Positions 15,087-23,135 of a stretch of 23,135 bases of DNA are shown one piece after another. Below the pieces are notes generated by a model that did not search any database, had not been told where the DNA came from, and worked only from the letters and a program-made list of their open reading frames with translations. The stretch lies in contig JAEYXS010000050.1 of assembly GCA_023431185.1 (NCBI GenBank), forward strand, positions 1 through 23,135, given 5' to 3'. The first letter of the stretch is position 1. Each line of letters starts with the position of its first letter. The stretch comes from Verrucomicrobiota bacterium (GTDB lineage Bacteria; Verrucomicrobiota; Verrucomicrobiia; Limisphaerales; JAEYXS01). The position numbers were made by a program, and so were the translations under genes.

Positions 15087-17000
15087 TCAGCTCCTCAAGT
15101 CATCATCCTTTTGCAACGTACCGGCCAGAAACATGCGGCACCATAATTCCAGCCAGAGCGCCGCCCATAGGCGATGCGTATGATCACGCTTGCCCGCGGC
15201 ATGCTCCTGGATGTATTGCACCAGCACCTCGCGCCGGAACCAATGGTTCTGCACCAGCCACCCCTCGGGCAGCATCCGGTTCAGCAGCGGCAGAAACTGC
15301 TTTCTGAGCCAGTGCTCCAGCGGAATGGCGAACCCGCGTTTTTTGCGGTACAGCACCTCGTGAGGCAAATATCTTTCGGCGAGCTTTTTGAGGAGATACT
15401 TCTGCCGCCCGCCACGCACCTTGACCAGCGGATCGATCTGCGCGGCAAACTCCGCCACGGCCGTGTCCAGGAAAGGTGATCGCAACTCCAAGGCGCTCTT
15501 CATCGAGGCGACATCCGTCTTCACCAGATAGTCATTGGGCAACCGGGAGATGATGGTCGTCAGCAGATATTGGTCGATCAGGTGCAACCCCAGCAGATCC
15601 GCCTGACAGCCCTCGAAGATATGATGATGGTTATGCGCCCCCACACGTGCCGCAAATTCAGGGTGATACGCCTCTCGCCGCTGGGCCGGGTTGAAAGCCA
15701 TAGAATAATGATACCGGATATCTGGCCGGGAATTGGCCCGCACCGCCAATGTTTTCATCCGGTGCAACAAACGGTTGTTCTCCACCAGCGAAGATCCGCC
15801 CAGCAGCCAGCCATCCGCCCACGAACGCAGGAATTCCGGTTTGAGCCGGTCATAGTAGGCGGCGTAGTACGCCGCCCGGGCGATGTCATAGCCGCCAAAC
15901 ATCTCATCGCCACCATCTCCCGTCAACGCGACGGTGACGTGTGCCTTCGCCGCTTTGGAAACGTAAAAGGTGGGAATGGCCGATGAATCGGCAAACGGTT
16001 CACCATACTCCCAGACCAAGGAAGCGAGATCTCTCGTCACATCCGGTTGCAGCATGATCTCCTGGTGATCCGTGCCAAACAGTTGGGCGACTTTGCGGGA
16101 GTATTGCAGTTCGGAATAGTCTGCCTCATCGAAACCGATGGAGAACGTACGGCAGGCGGCATTTGACTCCTTGCTCATCATGGCCACCACCATGCTGGAA
16201 TCGACACCGCCGCTCAAAAAAGCCCCCAGTGGAACATCACTGATCAGCCGACGCTTGACCGCTTGGCGCAGATGGTCATCCACTGCTTCGATCAATTCGG
16301 CTTCAGACAGCTTCAGCTTGGGCTGGAACGAGAGTTTCCAATAACACTCACTGCGCATGGCTCCGTTTTTGAATTCCATCCAGTGAGCCGGCAAAACCTT
16401 GGCCACCCCTTTGAATACTGCATGCTGCTGCGGCACCCCCAGATGATGCAGGTAGCAATCAATGGCTTGCGCGTCCACTTCCAGCCTACGATCGGCCATC
16501 AGCCAAAGTGCTTTGATATCCGAGGCGAAGTGTACCTGCCCGGCAGCTTCCCGGTAATAGAGCGGCTTCTTGCCAAAGCGATCGCGGGCCAGCAGTAATT
16601 TGCGCTCACTGGCATCCCACAAACCGATGGCAAACATGCCATCCAAGCGGGCAAAGACCTTGGTCCCCCACTCTTCGTAACCGTGGATGATTACTTCGGT
16701 GTCACTCCGGGACTTGAAAACATGCCTCTTGGACCGCAATTCTTCGCGCAAGTCCTGAAAATTGTAGATCTCCCCATTAAAGACCACCCAGACATCGCCC
16801 GTCTCGTTAGTCATGGGCTGGTTGCCATCCGCAGAAAGATCAATGATACGGAGACGGCGATGCCCCAATCCGGCATGCGGCATAACCTGCAGCCCTCCAT
16901 ACTCGGGACCACGATTGACCATGACATCACGCATCTGCTCCACCTTTTCAGATGAAACCACCGGGTCATGAAAATTAATTATCCCGCAAATCGCGCACAT
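15087..17000 (-). CDS. asnB: glutamine-hydrolysing asparagine synthase-like amidotransferase
   Basis: The protein has 637 residues and two domains. The class II glutamine amidotransferase domain (about 1-200) has the nucleophile Cys2 in MCAICGI, with Ala where Gly usually follows the cysteine. It also has GLGHRRLRIIDLS (44-56), NGEIYN (75-80) and SDTEV (99-103). The synthetase domain carries the ATP pyrophosphatase loop SGGVDSS (263-269) and TGDGGDEMFGGY. It adds glutamine nitrogen to an acyl-adenylate. In classic AsnB this is aspartate. In exopolysaccharide loci the same family is often assumed to amidate sugar acids or attached amino acids. It is the last gene of the minus-strand operon, with a 65-base gap before it that holds a possible promoter. 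The start is ATG 17000 with CGGAG ten bases upstream. True substrate uncertain. Confidence 0.88.
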   Translation of the reverse strand: MCAICGIINFHDPVVSSEKVEQMRDVMVNRGPEYGGLQVMPHAGLGHRRLRIIDLSADGNQPMTNETGDVWVVFNGEIYNFQDLREELRSKRHVFKSRSDTEVIIHGYEEWGTKVFARLDGMFAIGLWDASERKLLLARDRFGKKPLYYREAAGQVHFASDIKALWLMADRRLEVDAQAIDCYLHHLGVPQQHAVFKGVAKVLPAHWMEFKNGAMRSECYWKLSFQPKLKLSEAELIEAVDDHLRQAVKRRLISDVPLGAFLSGGVDSSMVVAMMSKESNAACRTFSIGFDEADYSELQYSRKVAQLFGTDHQEIMLQPDVTRDLASLVWEYGEPFADSSAIPTFYVSKAAKAHVTVALTGDGGDEMFGGYDIARAAYYAAYYDRLKPEFLRSWADGWLLGGSSLVENNRLLHRMKTLAVRANSRPDIRYHYSMAFNPAQRREAYHPEFAARVGAHNHHHIFEGCQADLLGLHLIDQYLLTTIISRLPNDYLVKTDVASMKSALELRSPFLDTAVAEFAAQIDPLVKVRGGRQKYLLKKLAERYLPHEVLYRKKRGFAIPLEHWLRKQFLPLLNRMLPEGWLVQNHWFRREVLVQYIQEHAAGKRDHTHRLWAALWLELWCRMFLAGTLQKDDDLRS

Positions 17001-17018
17001 CAGCCAATAACTCCGGTT

Positions 17019-17047
17019 AATTTAATCCTACAACTCATTCAGGTCAA
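17019..17047 (-). promoter_or_regulatory. possible internal promoter ahead of the asparagine synthase gene
   Basis: On the minus strand TTGACC (17047-17042) and TAAATT (17024-17019) are 17 bases apart, matching the vegetative consensus at five and four positions. It lies in the 65-base gap between the GT4 gene and asnB. Transcription would begin very near the CGGAG ribosome-binding site (17015-17011) and leave a leader of only about 12 bases, which lowers confidence. Confidence 0.3.
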
Positions 17048-17065
17048 AATAGTTGGTGGTATTTC

Positions 17066-18250
17066 TTAATTTGCACCTAAGGAATGTGAATTCACAGCCC
17101 TTTGCAGCAATTGATAATAGGACTTTGCCGTATCTGCCCAACTGTACTCACGGCCTATCCGAACAATTTCGGTCTCCGCTGGTAACCTAGCTAAAACTAT
17201 ATGCAAGGCGGAGGCCATTTGGCCCGCGTCTCGGGATGCAACGAGCTTTCCCAGTTCCGGGCGATTGAGAATCTCCGCGATTCCGCCGACATTGGTTGCC
17301 ACCACCGGCCTTCCGGTCGCCAACGCCTCCAGTAAAACATTGGGCATGCCTTCATTCAGGCTGGGCAGGCACAAGACATCACAGGCGCGCAGGTACCTGG
17401 CGACCTGCGCCGGTTTTTGAGCACCCGCCCAAACCAACCACTCTGCGATTCCCAAAGCTTCCGCATCCTGCTTCAAAGCAGTTTCCATCGGGCCTGTACC
17501 CACCATCACCAAACGGTACTCGCTAACCGGATCAAGCGCGGCCAACTTGGCCAAGCTCTCCAGTGCCAGCCGCGGATTTTTGACCGGCAACAAGTTCCCC
17601 ACATAGAGAATGATCCTGGCCTTGGAAGACAAACCCAATGCTTCACGTTCGGCCGCTTGATCTCCCGGTTTAAATATATCCGTCTCCACTCCGTTATAGA
17701 TCACTTGCAGTTTCTCTCTTTCCACCCCGGCAACTTGCAACAAACGGGCCAATTCCTTACTACGAGCCACAGTGGTGGCTGATCGGTTCACCGCCGACAC
17801 GATGCGGCGGCAACGCGACGGCATATCCAGATACTGGTGGACATCGCTGCCTTGCGCCACGGCCACAAAAGGAAAATCCATCATCTGTGCCAATCGCGCC
17901 ACCGCCGCCGCATCCGGGTACAGCCAGGAACACAAAACGGCATCAAAACTGAAGTCCTTCCGGAGGGCTAGCAGACTGGATTTGAGCCGCAAAGCATAGA
18001 GCCAGTCATTGAACTGGCTGCCTATTTTGGGAATATAAGGAACCTTGAGATAGCATGGCGCAAACTGTGCATCTTCCGGCAACGCCTTGCCCAGCCCTTC
18101 TCCTCCCCACCAACCGGCCAGTGCAGGTCGGGGCGACAGAACCCGGATCTCTGCCCATGCCGCCAAATGACGCAGCAAACGGGCGTTGACCAAGCCCCGG
18201 TTCGGTTCGCCAGAATCTGGAAAGAGATTCGAGATGAATAACAGCTTCAC
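17066..18250 (-). CDS. GT4 family glycosyltransferase
   Basis: Cytoplasmic or membrane-associated GT-B enzyme that transfers a sugar from a nucleotide donor to a growing lipid-linked glycan. The protein has 394 residues. The acceptor-binding half begins MKLLFISNLFPDSGEPNRG, an ordinary start for this family. The donor half has YNGVETDIFKPG near 186-197, ILYVGNLLPVKNP near 215-227, and the EX7E motif in EGMPNVLLEALATGRPVVATNVGG. The start is a GTG at 18250, one base after the stop of the deacetylase-like gene, so the two are translationally coupled. Sugar and linkage specificity cannot be read from the sequence. It is a different subfamily from the GT4 protein at the right edge. Confidence 0.9.
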   Translation of the reverse strand: MKLLFISNLFPDSGEPNRGLVNARLLRHLAAWAEIRVLSPRPALAGWWGGEGLGKALPEDAQFAPCYLKVPYIPKIGSQFNDWLYALRLKSSLLALRKDFSFDAVLCSWLYPDAAAVARLAQMMDFPFVAVAQGSDVHQYLDMPSRCRRIVSAVNRSATTVARSKELARLLQVAGVEREKLQVIYNGVETDIFKPGDQAAEREALGLSSKARIILYVGNLLPVKNPRLALESLAKLAALDPVSEYRLVMVGTGPMETALKQDAEALGIAEWLVWAGAQKPAQVARYLRACDVLCLPSLNEGMPNVLLEALATGRPVVATNVGGIAEILNRPELGKLVASRDAGQMASALHIVLARLPAETEIVRIGREYSWADTAKSYYQLLQRAVNSHSLGAN

Positions 18251-18251
18251 T

Positions 18252-19361
18252 TTAGGTAGCCGGTTGCATAAAGGATGATTCTACCCGAAGATACCGGTAA
18301 TCACGATAGGCCCCAGGGTTGCCTTCCTTGCCTTCCTCCGCCGCATGCAGGATGTTCACCATCTCCCTGGCAGTGACATAGTGAACGCGGAATTTTGCCC
18401 CATCATTGTATTGCGCCAGTAACGCCTCATGAAAATGCCGCATCGGCTCACCCAATATCATCTTGGAATTCCGCGGGACCGCTCCATGCGTGTGAAGTTT
18501 GATGAAGAGCCATTCCGGACGGCCGGCCACATGGACGCCCTGCCGCAACCAGATGCGCAAACGATCGGGTCGCGGCGGATTCGCCCCCGTAAGATCCGCA
18601 TTTTCGATGCGTGGCAAGAAACCGAATTTCCGACACTCCCAGTTTAAACCCAGCGGTCCTTGGATCAGCAAAAGACCGTTCTTAGGCCGCTGTTCACCGG
18701 CAGCCAGCACACGGGCGGGGATGCCGGAATCGTGCGACTTGGGCGTCAATTTATCTTCCGCGTAATAGACTTGGTTGATGGTCCGGGTTTGCGTTGGGTC
18801 AGGGGCCGAAGGCATCGTAAAATCCGCATAGCAACCAGTCTCACGCAGTATGTCCAGCTCGTTGCTGACCCCGCAATTTTTCCCTTCCGGATGGGAATTA
18901 TCCAATGCCCAATTACCATGTACGAAAGCATAGACCACCCGCCCATCCTGGTCTTTCGCCAGAAAACCATGACGGAGATAGTCTGCTTTACCCTTCGCTA
19001 TGGCCGCGCGCAATCCTGCCTCGGTGTCATCCTTGTGGTGGAGATGCATCTCCACTTCCCCGCCACACTTGTTCGCGAGTTCAGCAAGAGAGTTGACGAC
19101 ATCCTCATCATACTGCTCTATCGGATAGAAAAAGGTGTGTCGGGGCCGGCACCCGTCAGCATCTCGAAACGGCTCGATCTGCTTGGGGTAGGTCTCATTC
19201 CACAACCGCATCCGCTCCATTGCCCCTCGCTTGTCTGTGTCGTGAAAAGGCTCGAAGTGGTCGCAGATGCAAAGCAGCAAGTCTACGACCTTACCGGCAG
19301 GAGGCTGCCAGTCACGCTGCCGCAAATAGGCAGGCAGCCATAAATCCATAGATCGTAACAT
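18252..19361 (-). CDS. polysaccharide deacetylase-like protein (NodB-fold, divergent)
   Basis: The protein has 369 residues from the ATG at 19361. The frame stays open up to 19691, but that part overlaps the GT2 gene and has no coherent domain, so I take the start eight bases after the GT2 stop. A second ATG at 19349 is also possible. The order of motifs suggests a divergent polysaccharide deacetylase or related carbohydrate esterase: an early Asp-His (CICDHFEPF, Asp34-His35), then GGEVEMHLHHKDD with His106, His108 and His109 as likely metal ligands, and FIKLHTHGA near the end. No signal peptide is visible, which is unusual for an enzyme acting on exported glycan; it may act on lipid-linked intermediates inside the cell. 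Coupling to the glycosyltransferases on both sides supports a role in glycan modification. Confidence 0.65.
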   Translation of the reverse strand: MLRSMDLWLPAYLRQRDWQPPAGKVVDLLLCICDHFEPFHDTDKRGAMERMRLWNETYPKQIEPFRDADGCRPRHTFFYPIEQYDEDVVNSLAELANKCGGEVEMHLHHKDDTEAGLRAAIAKGKADYLRHGFLAKDQDGRVVYAFVHGNWALDNSHPEGKNCGVSNELDILRETGCYADFTMPSAPDPTQTRTINQVYYAEDKLTPKSHDSGIPARVLAAGEQRPKNGLLLIQGPLGLNWECRKFGFLPRIENADLTGANPPRPDRLRIWLRQGVHVAGRPEWLFIKLHTHGAVPRNSKMILGEPMRHFHEALLAQYNDGAKFRVHYVTAREMVNILHAAEEGKEGNPGAYRDYRYLRVESSFMQPAT

Positions 19362-19369
19362 AGGTTGTG

Positions 19370-20512
19370 CTAGTTGCGCTTGACCATTTCCCACGCGCCC
19401 GTACCGGGACCAGACAGATAATGCAGCAAACCTCGAACAGTCATCCAGTTCAGAAACAAGAACCCGGCAGGCAAGGAGAAAACCTTCCATTTTAGACCGG
19501 GCATAGCGAGCCCAAACATGGCCAGCAGGTATAATACTATTTGGGCCCAAAAACAGACGGCATAAAATGGTGACTCTTGCAAAGCCGCGCTGCTCGTCAG
19601 AACCAGCAGCAACAGCAGAGGTCCGGCCAGCCGCAGATACTTGTGCGCCACCAGTTGAAACCACAAACGGTTGCGCCAAGGCAGCAACCAACTGGGATAA
19701 CGGAACAACATCTGAAAATTGCCGGCCAAAGTGCGCCGTTTTCGCACCTGCTCCTTGGCCGGATCCAGATTTTGAGGATCATACGCCAAAGCGGCGGGTT
19801 CATAAAGTACGCGATAGCCTTGCAGGGCGATCATCATCGGCACCACCACATCATCCAGCAAGGTATCAGCCGGTATCGGCCTGTACAGCTCTCGGCGGAT
19901 CGCATAGACCGCTCCCGTGCAACCGATGCAGGAATCAACCTTGGCTTCACTGGCCCTCAACCTGGTCTCCATGCTCCAGTAACTGCCCATGCCCTGACCG
20001 GCGGCTGAATCTCCTCCCCCAATCACCAACCGGCCGCTGACAGCTCCCACCCGAGGGTCAGCCAGTGCCTTGACCAGCAAAGGTATCGTATCTGGAGCGA
20101 AACTTTGGCGCGCATCAGCAAAAACAATGACATCACCTTGCGCTGCGGCCACGCCCTGATTCAGGCCGTTCGCTTTCCCCTGGCGCTCCAAGATTTCCAC
20201 CAGCTTGATCCGGCTGTCTGCTTGGGCCATTTTCCGGGCAAAGGTGGCCGTATCATCCGTAGAACCGTCAGAAACCACCACTATCTCCAGCAAATCTGCC
20301 ATCCTCTGACCGGCGAGAAGGTTCTCAATCCGCGCCTCCAGGCGCTTGCCTTCGTTGGCCACCACCAAGACCACCGTCACGCGGTGGCGCAAAACAGAAA
20401 AAGAAGCCGTCTCCTCGCGTTTCAAGCACTTCCGCCAGCACTCGATAAGCAGCGCATAACCTGCGAAGGCAAAACACAGTGACGCTGCGGATAGCCAAAA
20501 TATCGTCTCCAT
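19370..20512 (-). CDS. GT2 family membrane glycosyltransferase (cellulose synthase/PgaC-like)
   Basis: The protein has 380 residues, with an N-terminal membrane segment (about 4-24), a cytoplasmic GT-A domain and two to three C-terminal membrane segments (about 285-350). The donor-binding motif SDGSTDDT lies near residue 80. FADARQS carries the metal-binding Asp, TGAVYAIRREL lies in the acceptor region, and LLDDVVVPM holds the catalytic acidic pair. The segment QVRKRRTLAGNFQML replaces the QxxRW motif of processive synthases with the RKxRT form seen in exopolysaccharide loci. It probably extends or starts a glycan at the inner membrane. The start is ATG 20512 with a weak ribosome-binding site. 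It is followed eight bases later by the deacetylase-like gene, a pairing also known from PgaC and PgaB, where synthase and deacetylase work together. Confidence 0.88.
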   Translation of the reverse strand: METIFWLSAASLCFAFAGYALLIECWRKCLKREETASFSVLRHRVTVVLVVANEGKRLEARIENLLAGQRMADLLEIVVVSDGSTDDTATFARKMAQADSRIKLVEILERQGKANGLNQGVAAAQGDVIVFADARQSFAPDTIPLLVKALADPRVGAVSGRLVIGGGDSAAGQGMGSYWSMETRLRASEAKVDSCIGCTGAVYAIRRELYRPIPADTLLDDVVVPMMIALQGYRVLYEPAALAYDPQNLDPAKEQVRKRRTLAGNFQMLFRYPSWLLPWRNRLWFQLVAHKYLRLAGPLLLLLVLTSSAALQESPFYAVCFWAQIVLYLLAMFGLAMPGLKWKVFSLPAGFLFLNWMTVRGLLHYLSGPGTGAWEMVKRN

Positions 20513-20548
20513 CTTCAGAGATTTGTACCACCACCGGTTATCCGTCGG

Positions 20549-21976
20549 CTACATGTGCTTAATTACGTAGCCCCAAAAACGGACCACGGCGTAGTTCAAA
20601 ACCAGCATGAAAACCAAGTCTTTAAGCGTAAGCTTGTTCCAGATGATGCCTGGCTCCGGGATGATCGTTTTGGCGGCGACAGTATCGCTCGCGATTGCCT
20701 TGGCACCATCGTCGTTTTCAGGCAGTTGTTTGGCAGCCGGGCGAGACTCAACAGGCTTTGGCTCATTTCCCGGTTTGTTCAGAATACCTGGGCCAGCCGC
20801 AACCGCCGGGGCGGGTTCAAGATTCATATTCATCATGTGCCGGTGAAACGCTGCAATCGTCGCCACCAACATAAAAAACGAGGCCCGATAAGACCACCCC
20901 ACCATCCACGACGACACCGAAAATGAAAGCAGCAAAACGAAGAAAACCCGTCGCATTCGCTCTTCCTCATCATCCCGGGTCTTGGCCAGCAAGAGAGTCC
21001 GGTAACACACATACAAGATGCTGACGAGCAGGAACAGACCAGGCTTGCCCAACTCGGCGCCTACCGCCACATAAGTACTGTGCGGTGATTTTTCAAAGCC
21101 GGATGCCGTAGCAAAACCCTTGTTGAAATTCATCCAACCAACCCCCGTCCAGGTACGATGATATGTATCATACCCCCAAGTAAAAACCCATACCCTGCCT
21201 TGGATGGCACCTTCCGCCGTAGGTCGGTTCAGCTCGGTCATGCGAGGCAGCGATTTGACTGCTGCCCAGCCAACGGTAGCAGCCATGGCAAACAAGACCA
21301 CTTTGACAAAAATAGGCCTGCGGAAGGAAACGGCGGCCAAAATCGTGGCAAACGCCGAAAGAAATGCCCCTTTTGATTGAGTCTCGAATATGCACCACCC
21401 GAGAATCGCCCAAATGGGAAAAGCGATGGCCCGTATGGTAAAAAAACGGTTCCAGAAGAACAGCAGATACGTGATGCCCAGAGCAGGCACCAGACTGTGT
21501 CCCAAGGCGTTGGGGTTTTCGAAGATCGAGACGTTAAATACCAACCGCCCTTTCATGCTCCCCTCCGTGATGTCATGGCTGTGCGTCGGATCAAAACCGA
21601 ACTGACTGGCGATGGCCAGGGTCGACACAACCACCAGCATAATCACCCACCAACGAATAAAACTCTTCATGCGCTCAACGCTGGATAACGCAAGCACGAT
21701 TACGAAGTAATAGATGAACAAGCTGTAACAGTGCTGCAACGTGGCCCAAGGGCTGGGAGATGAAACCACAATCCAGACAAGATAAGCCCACATCAGCCAG
21801 TCATGAGGGGTCTTGAACAATAACGACCAGCTAAATCCCCTCTCGCGGTTGGCGGTCCCCCAGAGGGCCATGATCATCGTGATCAACGCCGGTCGTAAAG
21901 ACTGCACGGCACCAATCCATTCGTGGGGACGAAGGTGATACAAGATGACAAACAGTTTTACGGCGAAAATATCCAT
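20549..21976 (-). CDS. O-antigen ligase/polymerase-like membrane protein (Wzy/WaaL family)
   Basis: The protein has 475 residues with about ten to twelve hydrophobic segments. The family pattern is visible in IFENPNALGHSLVP near residue 150 and in SPHSTYVAVGAELGKPGL near 295, which corresponds to the conserved His and the E-x-G-x-x-G-L end of the large external loop. These enzymes polymerise or transfer undecaprenyl-linked glycans in the periplasm. The start (LFVILYHLRPHEW) resembles the exosortase-associated O-glycosylation ligase group. The C-terminus is unusual: an Ala/Pro-rich linker of about 60 residues (about 390-450) leads to one more membrane helix (LKDLVFMLVLNYAVV). It lies 68 bases after the GT4 gene at the edge and 36 bases before the GT2 gene. 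Polymerase and ligase cannot be told apart by sequence. Confidence 0.85.
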   Translation of the reverse strand: MDIFAVKLFVILYHLRPHEWIGAVQSLRPALITMIMALWGTANRERGFSWSLLFKTPHDWLMWAYLVWIVVSSPSPWATLQHCYSLFIYYFVIVLALSSVERMKSFIRWWVIMLVVVSTLAIASQFGFDPTHSHDITEGSMKGRLVFNVSIFENPNALGHSLVPALGITYLLFFWNRFFTIRAIAFPIWAILGWCIFETQSKGAFLSAFATILAAVSFRRPIFVKVVLFAMAATVGWAAVKSLPRMTELNRPTAEGAIQGRVWVFTWGYDTYHRTWTGVGWMNFNKGFATASGFEKSPHSTYVAVGAELGKPGLFLLVSILYVCYRTLLLAKTRDDEEERMRRVFFVLLLSFSVSSWMVGWSYRASFFMLVATIAAFHRHMMNMNLEPAPAVAAGPGILNKPGNEPKPVESRPAAKQLPENDDGAKAIASDTVAAKTIIPEPGIIWNKLTLKDLVFMLVLNYAVVRFWGYVIKHM

Positions 21977-22044
21977 GACTTCAGGCTGCTGCCCCCGACA
22001 ATCCGGGCCCCAAACGAGGTGGTGCCAGCAGTATTGCTTGTTGA

Positions 22045-23135
22045 CTATCGGCGGGGAACCACCTCCCTGTAAAGCGTGGCGTAGCTCTCGATCATGCTCT
22101 GGATCGAATGACGTTTCATAATGTATTCACGGGCCGTCTGCCCCATCAACCGTAGTTTCTCTTTCTGCCCGACCAAGATCAACAGTTGTTGCACGATATC
22201 CTCTGCGCTATCGAACTGGACGGCATATCCCGTGCGGCCATGCTCGATGATATCAACCGAGCCGCAAGAAGTATGGCAAAGCACCGGCACTGCGGTGGCC
22301 ATGGCTTCCAACGCGGCGTTGGACAATCCTTCACGGGTTGATGCCACTACCAGAAGATCCATCACCCGGTAATACTCCCGGGGATCCGGCTTGAATCCTG
22401 TGACATGGATCCTGTTCTTGTGCGGGCTGGCGTCCACCATGCTGCGCACCTTCGCTTCCTTTGGCCCGCCACCACCGACCAATAGCAGATGCACATCCGG
22501 CATCCGGGCTGCCAGTTGGTCGAAAGCTGCCACCAGCATATCCTGCCGTTTGAATTCTCCAAAACGGCCCACATTACCGATCACGAAGGCTTTCTCCGGT
22601 ATTCCATGCATCGCCCTCAGGCCCGCCTGATCACCCGGCTGAAAACGCTCAGAATCGACTCCGTTCGGGATCGCTACTATCTTCCGCCGGTCTGCCCCAT
22701 GCTCCACCAGATGTTCAGCCAGACTGGTAGATACAGGCACCAATCGATCCACCACCCGATAAGCCAGCCATCGTTGTAACCGGCGTTTGAAGCTCAAATC
22801 AGGCTGAGAAAATTCTGCGTGCTCACCATGCAACAGTACACATTTAGGCATCCTTGGCAAAGCCAGTGCGGTATAGATGAGGGTACCGATATTATGCGTG
22901 TGGATGATGTCTGGGCGCCACTCCCGGACGAGCGCTGCCAGCCGGGATACCGCCTGCCAAGAAAAGCCGTGCGGCTTGTCTAAAGCCCTTAACTGGGTGC
23001 CCTTTTTCAGCCGCTCCGCAAAAGCACCGGCTTTGACCAGACAGCATACCCGTGTGTCAAACTCATGCGCTGGCAGACGGTTCGCCAGATTCGCTACCCC
23101 GTTCTCCATGCCCCCCGCCTCAAGGGACAAGACTA
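22045..23135 (-). CDS. GT4 family glycosyltransferase, start beyond the right edge
   Basis: At least 363 residues are visible and the frame stays open to the last base of the window. The TTG at 23130 is most likely an internal Leu, because the reading VLSLEAGGMENGVANL fits the middle of the normal N-terminus (a HVI-x-SL-x-x-GG-x-EN pattern) that needs about ten more residues upstream. The donor half has PNGVDSERFQPGDQ, IGNVGRFGEFKRQD, VGGGGPKEAKV and the EX7E motif in EGLSNAALEAMATAVP. The GGMENG start and overall form resemble the exosortase-associated sugar transferases known as stp2. It would be the first visible gene of the minus-strand exopolysaccharide operon. Its stop lies 68 bases before the ligase gene. 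Confidence 0.88.
   Translation of the reverse strand, partial: VLSLEAGGMENGVANLANRLPAHEFDTRVCCLVKAGAFAERLKKGTQLRALDKPHGFSWQAVSRLAALVREWRPDIIHTHNIGTLIYTALALPRMPKCVLLHGEHAEFSQPDLSFKRRLQRWLAYRVVDRLVPVSTSLAEHLVEHGADRRKIVAIPNGVDSERFQPGDQAGLRAMHGIPEKAFVIGNVGRFGEFKRQDMLVAAFDQLAARMPDVHLLLVGGGGPKEAKVRSMVDASPHKNRIHVTGFKPDPREYYRVMDLLVVASTREGLSNAALEAMATAVPVLCHTSCGSVDIIEHGRTGYAVQFDSAEDIVQQLLILVGQKEKLRLMGQTAREYIMKRHSIQSMIESYATLYREVVPRR

Noticed and set aside
19362..19691. N-terminal extension of the deacetylase-like frame
   Set aside because: It lies entirely over the end of the GT2 gene in another frame, has no coherent motif, and a good start exists just after the GT2 stop.

Overview
The window looks like a chromosomal segment of a Gram-negative, moderately GC-rich bacterium, most likely a member of the Verrucomicrobiota. 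This is inferred from gene style: an ECF sigma factor with an Ala-rich C-terminal tail, a very large DUF748/AsmA-like envelope protein rich in Thr-Asn-Ala-Pro, a secreted FG-GAP protein, start codons that mostly lack strong Shine-Dalgarno sites, and an exosortase-style exopolysaccharide locus. No rRNA, tRNA, CRISPR array, insertion sequence or phage gene was seen. No gene-free stretch exceeds 300 bases. The longest gaps are 826-988 and 6770-6927, both between divergent genes.

Layout. Bases 1-84 may hold the tail of a gene entering from the left. An ECF sigma factor (97-825, minus) is divergent from a four-helix membrane protein with a DUF2314 domain (989-2218, plus), and a perfect dyad lies in the gap between them. 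A 1084-residue DUF748 protein (2261-5515, minus) and a secreted FG-GAP beta-propeller-like protein (5612-6769, minus) follow, separated by a terminator-like hairpin. A two-gene plus-strand operon (6928-9164) encodes a WbpA-type UDP-GlcNAc 6-dehydrogenase and a WbpP-like 4-epimerase. Together these should supply UDP-N-acetyl-galactosaminuronate or related sugars. Three tightly packed minus-strand genes (9234-12815) encode three CNNM/CorC-family membrane proteins. The middle one lacks the usual C-terminal CorC_HlyC domain.

The right half is an exopolysaccharide locus. A small secreted protein and a GT-C type membrane glycosyltransferase-like protein lie on the plus strand (12946-15020), behind a near-consensus promoter. 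They converge on a six-gene minus-strand run entering from the right edge: GT4 glycosyltransferase (cut by the edge), O-antigen ligase/polymerase-like protein, processive-type GT2 glycosyltransferase, polysaccharide deacetylase-like protein, a second GT4, and a glutamine-dependent asparagine synthase-like amidotransferase. In this model the nucleotide sugars from 6928-9164 feed the glycosyltransferases, the ligase polymerises or transfers the chains, and the deacetylase-like protein and amidotransferase modify them. No exosortase, Wzx flippase, Wza/Wzc exporter or PEP-CTERM substrate is present. If this is an exosortase-linked locus, those genes should lie beyond position 23135.
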